NCBI RefSeq assembly: GCF_007679495.1
Contig: NZ_VEGP01000034.1
Span: forward strand, 1-55,412
DNA: 55,412 nt
Source: Paenibacillus sp. 32O-W
GTDB taxonomy: Bacteria; Bacillota; Bacilli; Paenibacillales; NBRC-103111
Reading direction: 5' to 3'
The translations under genes were made by a program, and so were the position numbers. Below, in pieces: positions 51,300 to 55,412 of the stretch. The stretch's first letter is position 1; every line of letters begins with the position of its first letter. Under the pieces are notes generated by a model. It saw nothing but the letters and a program-made list of their open reading frames with translations, was not told where the DNA came from and did not search any database.

Positions 51300-51930
51300 G
51301 TCTAAATGGATATAGTCCGGCTATTTTGCTCCTATGAGGTTAAGAAAGAAAACTTACTGGAAAACCCCCAGTTATTTACTGTGAAAAGAGCTATATCACT
51401 GCAAGTCACCCATTTTAAAAGGCAGTCTGCAGCTAGAATTTCCATTTAGACCCCCATGCCTCTGGCCGCGGCACCATCAGATGGTGAAAATGGATGTATT
51501 TTCAAGATAGAATAGAGTTGAACTGCTTCAATAGTGTGAAATTTGAAAACTAACTGGATTTCATACAGTTAGATTTCTATATTCGGAAGAAATATGGAAA
51601 CTAACTGGAAAACCTACAGCTAGTTTGTGCCAAAACAGCCGTTTCGCCCAAAGTTGCCCATTTTAACTGTAGTTTATCCAGTTAGTTTGATCATTTTCGC
51701 CCATTCGCTTGAATCTACCTGTACAAAATACAGTTAGACGCGCCATTCCGTTTGCATGGCACCAGCAGACGGTGAAAATAGACGGATTTTCCAGGTAGAC
51801 GTGCCATTCCTCCGCTTGCAACGATGCCTGCAGACGGTAAAATAGACGAATTTTCAAGGTAGTTAATTCATTTTCTACTATTCGTTTGAATTTACCTACA
51901 TACAATACAGTTAAATCACCCACCCCCTAC
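51300..51930. repeat. Cluster of CAGTTAG / GCAGACGG repeats
   Basis: A non-coding block of imperfect repeats. Short palindromes of CTAACTG...CAGTTAG type occur at about 51550-51690. Two near-complete copies of the longer element (CCATTCCGTTTGCATGGCAC, CAGCAGACGGTGAAAATAGA, then CGGATTTTCCAGGTAG) occupy 51741-51862. A diverged relative is at 51466-51510. No gene is supported here. Confidence 0.8.
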
Positions 51931-52000
51931 TGCTTCTTCTCCCCAATCGCCCGGCAACCTGTTCTGCAACCATATCTATCGCCGCCTTCGCACGGACGCA

Positions 52001-52035
52001 AACAACCACGTCCAATTTGACGTGGTTGTTATTGT
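52001..52035. terminator. Strong hairpin terminator
   Basis: AACAACCACGTC and GACGTGGTTGTT pair over 11-12 bases around CAATTT. On the minus strand it lies 165 bases after the mutS2-like stop. T-rich sequence flanks it on both sides. Confidence 0.75.
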
Positions 52036-52196
52036 TTGTATGCGTTCAGTCTTCAGCTTTCAATATGCCCCGGTACTGACCGCAAAACGGTGTGGCCTTA
52101 CATCTGAGTCCATGACCGCTGTATCACCTTGACAGAGCAATGGGCACGGCAGCGGCTGCTTTGGCGAGTACTCGAGGCCTTCCCTGCTTTCAAGTC

Positions 52197-54086
52197 TTAA
52201 TGCGACTCCTCCACGGGGAGATCCAGCGACAGGAACCGATGGTGGATGGTCAGCTTTTTGCCCATCACCTGGACCACTGCCTCCTCCTTGGCATCGATCA
52301 ACTGCTGTATCGTTCCCGTACACTTCAACGGCAGAATCCATATGCTGTCCCCCACTTGCAGCGGACGGTTAGCCGCCGGCTGCCGCCGATCGGCTCCAGG
52401 CTCCTGACGAAGGCTTCCCGACCCGGCCGCTTGTTGGGGCCGTACTTCGCCTTGAGAAGCGTCCATACTCCCCTTCGCAATCTCCTCTTCATCGTCATCC
52501 GGCAGCGGAATGAATTCCACTACGCTGCCCGCTTCCGGCCTCTCGCCGCTCCCGTCTGCACGGCCTGCAGCCGCGCGTTCCTCCGCCCTGACGACCACAT
52601 GCTCCGGCAGCCCGAAGCGGCGGGCGATCGCGAAGGCGAAGCTGTCGCCGGCCTCGCCGATTTCCAGACGATACAAGGAGCGCAGCGTCTCCGGATCGAA
52701 TACCATGCGCGCATTCGTGCATCCCGGAGTTTGTGCGGCAAAGCGTTTGATCTCGTTGAAGTGGGTCGTCGCCGCTACGAGAGAACCGCGCCGCAGAAAT
52801 TCTTCCAGCAGCGCGATCGATAACGCGATGCCTTCACCGGGATCGGTCCCGGCCGCCAACTCATCCAGCAGCAGCAGCGAGCGGCCTCCTGCCACCTCCA
52901 GCATCTCCTTGAGGTTGGCCATATGAGCGGAGAAGGTGCTGAGCGAGTGCTCGATGCTCTGTCCGTCACCGACATCGGCCATCACATGCTCGAATATCCC
53001 GAAGACCGTTCCTTCCCCGGCGGGGATCAGCAGGCCAGATTGCACCATAAGCGTCAGCAGGCCGATCGTTTTGAGCGTGACCGTCTTCCCTCCTGAATTC
53101 GGCCCAGTGATGATGAGCTGCCTCCACTGCCGTCCGATCGATACGTTCAACGGCTTGCATTCCTTGCCGAGCAGCGGATGCTTCGCATCGACAAGCTTGA
53201 TGACCGGATGAGCGGATAGCCGAACGCGGATGCCGTCCCAGTTGCGGGACAGCTTGGCACGTGCGAATATGAAGTCTAGGGAGGCCATGACCTCCAAATT
53301 CGCTTTCAGCTTGCTGCCTTGGCTTTCCACCATTTCCGACAGCTCGGAGAGCACCATCATCCGCTCGCGCTCCTCCTCCGCTTTCCACATCTGCCATTCG
53401 GTATGCAGCTCGGCTACATCGGCAGGCTCAATAAACAAGGTCTGTCCGCTCGCCGATTCATCCCATACCGTACCCGGCACCTGCTTGCGGAAATCCCGCC
53501 TTACCGGAAGCACATAGTGCCCGTGGCGTTGGCTGACCAGGTGCTCCTGCAGCGCATGTTTGTATTTGCCCAATGTCTGGCTCACCTTGCGTTCGATCTT
53601 GGACTCCAACAGCACAATGTGGCGTCTGGCATCGGCCAGGGCCGCGCTGGCCTGATCGGTCAGAGCACCATTGCGGATGCAGCGTTCCAGATGCTCGCGG
53701 AGCGCCGGGCATTCATTCAACGAATCGCAGTAGCGGCTGATGGTCGGGGCAATCTGCCGCTTAGCGTCCATATAACGTTTCATCTGTCCTACCGTGCTTA
53801 ACCAGCCAGTCAATTGGCCGAGTTCCTTCTCATTGTAGATTCTTCCTCTGCCCAGCGCAGCCAGGAACGGTTCGATCCCTTCCATCGCCGACAAAGGAAC
53901 GCTCGAGCCCGCTGCAAGCAGGGCGGCCGCCTCCGATGTCTCCTCCAGCCATTCTCTGACGACGGCCTCGTCCGGGCTTGGCTGATGCTGCTCGGCCAGG
54001 CTTCTGCCTCCAGATGAGATGGTGAAAGTGATCAGTTGATTTTTAATTTTGTCATATTCCAGTCGCTTCAAATTCATTTCGTTCAT
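52197..54086 (-). CDS. MutS2-like DNA-binding ATPase lacking the Smr nuclease domain
   Basis: A 629-residue protein. MutS2-type core and clamp (residues about 1-300: MNLKRLEYDKIKNQLITFTI, VSQRHGHYVLPVRRDFRKQV) are followed by the ATPase: Walker A IITGPNSGGKTVTLKTIGLL, FEHVMADVGDGQSIEHSLST, Walker B LLLLDELAAGTDPGEG and the ATTHFNEIK switch. The C terminus ends with a KOW-like segment (LQVGDSIWILPLKCTGTIQQ). Canonical MutS2 is about 780-790 residues and ends in an Smr endonuclease domain; here it is missing. The protein is likely a paralogue acting in recombination control or ribosome rescue without nuclease activity (inference). The start at 54086 has GGAGG upstream. Confidence 0.88.
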   Translation of the reverse strand: MNEMNLKRLEYDKIKNQLITFTISSGGRSLAEQHQPSPDEAVVREWLEETSEAAALLAAGSSVPLSAMEGIEPFLAALGRGRIYNEKELGQLTGWLSTVGQMKRYMDAKRQIAPTISRYCDSLNECPALREHLERCIRNGALTDQASAALADARRHIVLLESKIERKVSQTLGKYKHALQEHLVSQRHGHYVLPVRRDFRKQVPGTVWDESASGQTLFIEPADVAELHTEWQMWKAEEERERMMVLSELSEMVESQGSKLKANLEVMASLDFIFARAKLSRNWDGIRVRLSAHPVIKLVDAKHPLLGKECKPLNVSIGRQWRQLIITGPNSGGKTVTLKTIGLLTLMVQSGLLIPAGEGTVFGIFEHVMADVGDGQSIEHSLSTFSAHMANLKEMLEVAGGRSLLLLDELAAGTDPGEGIALSIALLEEFLRRGSLVAATTHFNEIKRFAAQTPGCTNARMVFDPETLRSLYRLEIGEAGDSFAFAIARRFGLPEHVVVRAEERAAAGRADGSGERPEAGSVVEFIPLPDDDEEEIAKGSMDASQGEVRPQQAAGSGSLRQEPGADRRQPAANRPLQVGDSIWILPLKCTGTIQQLIDAKEEAVVQVMGKKLTIHHRFLSLDLPVEESH

Positions 54087-54161
54087 TGGTTCATATCCTC
54101 CAATAATAGTAATAAGCCTAAGTCGGCAGAATGCATTCAACGGTGAAAACCACTGCTATAC

Positions 54162-54250
54162 CAAGGATAAACGGCTGCCACCGTCCTTTGGACAGGCGCG
54201 TTTACCGATGAAATACAAGAACAGGTATACGGTGAAACCAACTTATACTT
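54162..54250. repeat. CGGCTxxCxCCG hairpin repeat with AACAGGTATA tail
   Basis: A variant of the repeats at 4592 and 15342: AAGGATAAACGGCT, CCGTCCTTTGGACAGG, then CGCGTTTACCGATGAAATA, followed by GAACAGGTATACGGTG, as at 15523. Loop bases changed on both sides of the stem keep the pairing. Confidence 0.7.
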
Positions 54251-54261
54251 CCATATATTTG

Positions 54262-54305
54262 CAAAAAAACAGGGATGGGTAAGAGCATACGCTCCCCATC
54301 CCTGT
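54262..54305 (-). terminator. Terminator hairpin
   Basis: ACAGGGATGGG and CCCATCCCTGT form an 11-bp stem, with a seven-T run on the minus strand. It is on the path of transcripts from the TetR gene and insulates the mutS2-like gene. Confidence 0.85.
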
Positions 54306-54416
54306 CATAGCGGTACGGCAAATACGATGCGGATCAAGTCCGGCACCTTCCGGGATCTTGTCTCGGACGAATGTCCCGGACCCTGGCTGTGCCCAAACAT
54401 GCATCGTTGGCCGAAT

Positions 54417-54450
54417 AAAAAAAGCGTGCTTCGAAGAGCACGCAATTTTA
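54417..54450. terminator. Terminator hairpin (bidirectional)
   Basis: GCGTGCT and AGCACGC pair around TCGAAG, with seven A residues on the left and AATTTTAT on the right. On the minus strand it makes a second terminator after the TetR gene. Confidence 0.8.
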
Positions 54451-54476
54451 TGCCGTCTGCAGGCGGAAATTGTCAT

Positions 54477-54595
54477 GTTCTTAACTCAAGAGATCAGCAC
54501 GATGAGCATCACGAAAGAAACCTGCTGAAATAGCGTTCAGCAAGCAAAACGACTCTGTTCATCATGACTGAATTATCCAATTACGAGTTAAGAAC
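54477..54595. repeat. 119-bp element bounded by perfect 11-bp inverted repeats
   Basis: GTTCTTAACTC (54477-54487) and GAGTTAAGAAC (54585-54595) are exact inverted repeats. Inside, GCTGAA and TTCAGC pair around ATAGCG. No open frame is present and no target duplication is clear. It could be a miniature transposable element or a structured RNA. Confidence 0.55.
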
Positions 54596-54665
54596 GATCA
54601 CCGACATCAAAATTTCCCCTTACACATTGAGTTTACGTTAATCATACGGTATTCTTTCGATTTCG

Positions 54666-55289
54666 TCAAGTATCCCGCGCTTGGTCAGGTACCGTTATGG
54701 AGCCTTCCGCGCAGATAGAATCGAGATGTTGAGTCAGAACGGCTTTAATCCGCTCTTTATTCACCCGATGCGGCTCCAACAAGGCATGGATGGCTATCCC
54801 ATCGATCAGGGCGTACAGCTTTTCCGTTTCGATTTCTTTGTCCAGGTTGTTCCGCAGCATGTGATGGTGGTCCATGTAATCGATCAGCTTCTTCATTCCG
54901 GCATAAATTCCATCATGCTGTGCATCAAGCACATCGTTCTTGTGCCTTGTATAGAAGGTGAACGCAAACCATACCTCCATTTCCGCCATCTTATTCTCAT
55001 CCAAGGGCACAAGCTCCAGCATAATGTTCAAAATCTTGTCTTTCGGAGGCAGGTCGGACATAGCGATTTGTTGAATGCGCTCCGTCGCCCGATCCTTGAC
55101 GAGTTTCATTGCAAAGACGAGCAGCTCATCCTGGGTTGAGAAATAATGGCGCAGCGCGCCCAAGGATAAACCTGCTTCTCTGGCAATATTTCTTACCGTC
55201 GCCCCCTTCATCCCCTGATTTAAGATGACCCGCCAGGTTGCTTCCGCGATATGATTTCTTCTTTCTTCATGATCCACTAGTTTTGGCAT
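54666..55289 (-). CDS. TetR-family transcriptional regulator
   Basis: A 207-residue TetR/AcrR-type repressor. The N-terminal helix-turn-helix is GATVRNIAREAGLSLGALRH, then YFSTQDELLVFAMKL. The C-terminal ligand domain is of the BetI/PksA-like C-terminal type (EVWFAFTFYTRHKNDVLDAQ). No ribosome binding site precedes the ATG; instead a -10 sequence ends 6 bases before it, so the transcript is probably leaderless. The target gene is unknown; it may lie upstream, outside the window. Confidence 0.9.
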   Translation of the reverse strand: MPKLVDHEERRNHIAEATWRVILNQGMKGATVRNIAREAGLSLGALRHYFSTQDELLVFAMKLVKDRATERIQQIAMSDLPPKDKILNIMLELVPLDENKMAEMEVWFAFTFYTRHKNDVLDAQHDGIYAGMKKLIDYMDHHHMLRNNLDKEIETEKLYALIDGIAIHALLEPHRVNKERIKAVLTQHLDSICAEGSITVPDQARDT

Positions 55290-55295
55290 GCTTTT

Positions 55296-55324
55296 ATTAT
55301 ACCGGACCCTAAAGTTTTACACAA
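55296..55324 (-). promoter_or_regulatory. Promoter giving a leaderless tetR transcript
   Basis: On the minus strand TTGTGT (-35, 55324-55319) and TATAAT (-10, 55301-55296) are 17 bases apart. The start site expected 7 bases downstream is the A of the ATG at 55289. AAAGTTTTACA and AAAGTTCTACA, direct near-repeats at 55311-55321 and about 55348-55358, could be operator sites. Confidence 0.6.
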
Positions 55325-55412
55325 TTTATTTAATACTGGACAGTCAAAAGTTCTACAGCATTAAGAAGCGAGCGAATCGGCGTCAATATCAGTCGTTTCC
55401 TGCTTGGATTGG

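Noticed and set aside
54243-54476. 77-codon minus-strand frame
   Set aside because: Contains two strong terminator hairpins and has no ribosome binding site.

Overview
The window looks like a chromosomal segment of a spore-forming, low-to-mid GC Bacillales bacterium, most likely Paenibacillus or a close relative (inference). The support is a CotF-type spore coat protein, a SpoVB-type flippase, a DUF2512 membrane protein, strong AGGAGG ribosome binding sites, many TTG starts, Firmicutes-type sugar ABC importers without their own ATPase, and an abundance of Gfo/Idh/MocA oxidoreductases. No rRNA, tRNA or CRISPR array was seen.

Layout. 0-6 kb: Fur-family repressor, a sigma-70-like factor fused to a large C-terminal domain, DUF2512 protein, CotF-type coat protein, and a Gfo/Idh oxidoreductase. 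6-9.4 kb: a sugar isomerase and Gfo/Idh pair, divergent from an AraC regulator. 9.4-18 kb: Hsp20, a secreted Amidase_6 protein, SpoVB-like flippase, lactate-oxidase-type flavoenzyme, Nudix and HD hydrolases, a degenerate transposase, and a secreted beta-propeller protein. 18.3-31.6 kb: the main catabolic locus. 32-40.3 kb: small accessory genes, several truncated or recombined, ending in an intact IS1380-type insertion sequence with inverted repeats and a target duplication. 40.7-47.2 kb: helveticin-J-like secreted protein, a PadR-controlled ABC efflux operon, a WYL regulator and a short-chain dehydrogenase. 47.7-51 kb: isomerase, Gfo/Idh and MFS operon. 52-55.4 kb: MutS2-like protein without Smr domain, and a TetR regulator that may be read from a leaderless mRNA.

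The 18.3-29.8 kb operon is the most interesting unit. Nine genes on the minus strand, tightly packed and several overlapping, encode in order of transcription a sugar-binding lipoprotein, two permeases, a cysteine-motif Gfo/Idh oxidoreductase, a two-domain alpha/beta hydrolase, a second cysteine-motif Gfo/Idh enzyme, a NagB-like protein with altered active-site residues, tagaturonate reductase (UxaB) and altronate dehydratase (UxaA). A LacI regulator lies just upstream. A perfect 20-bp palindrome at the operon promoter is matched by a related site in front of the lacI gene. There is no glycoside hydrolase, polysaccharide lyase or uronate isomerase, so an esterified uronate-containing glycoside may be opened by oxidoreductase chemistry instead (hypothesis). 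Two smaller Gfo/Idh plus TIM-barrel isomerase modules lie at 6.4-8.3 kb and 47.7-51 kb.

Non-coding space is full of dispersed repeats. They include a 129-bp unit in tandem that carries minus-strand terminator hairpins, a hairpin family with a conserved CGGCTATCGCCG core, and a family containing CAGTTAG and GCAGACGG motifs. Several gaps also hold short 3' remnants of decayed genes.
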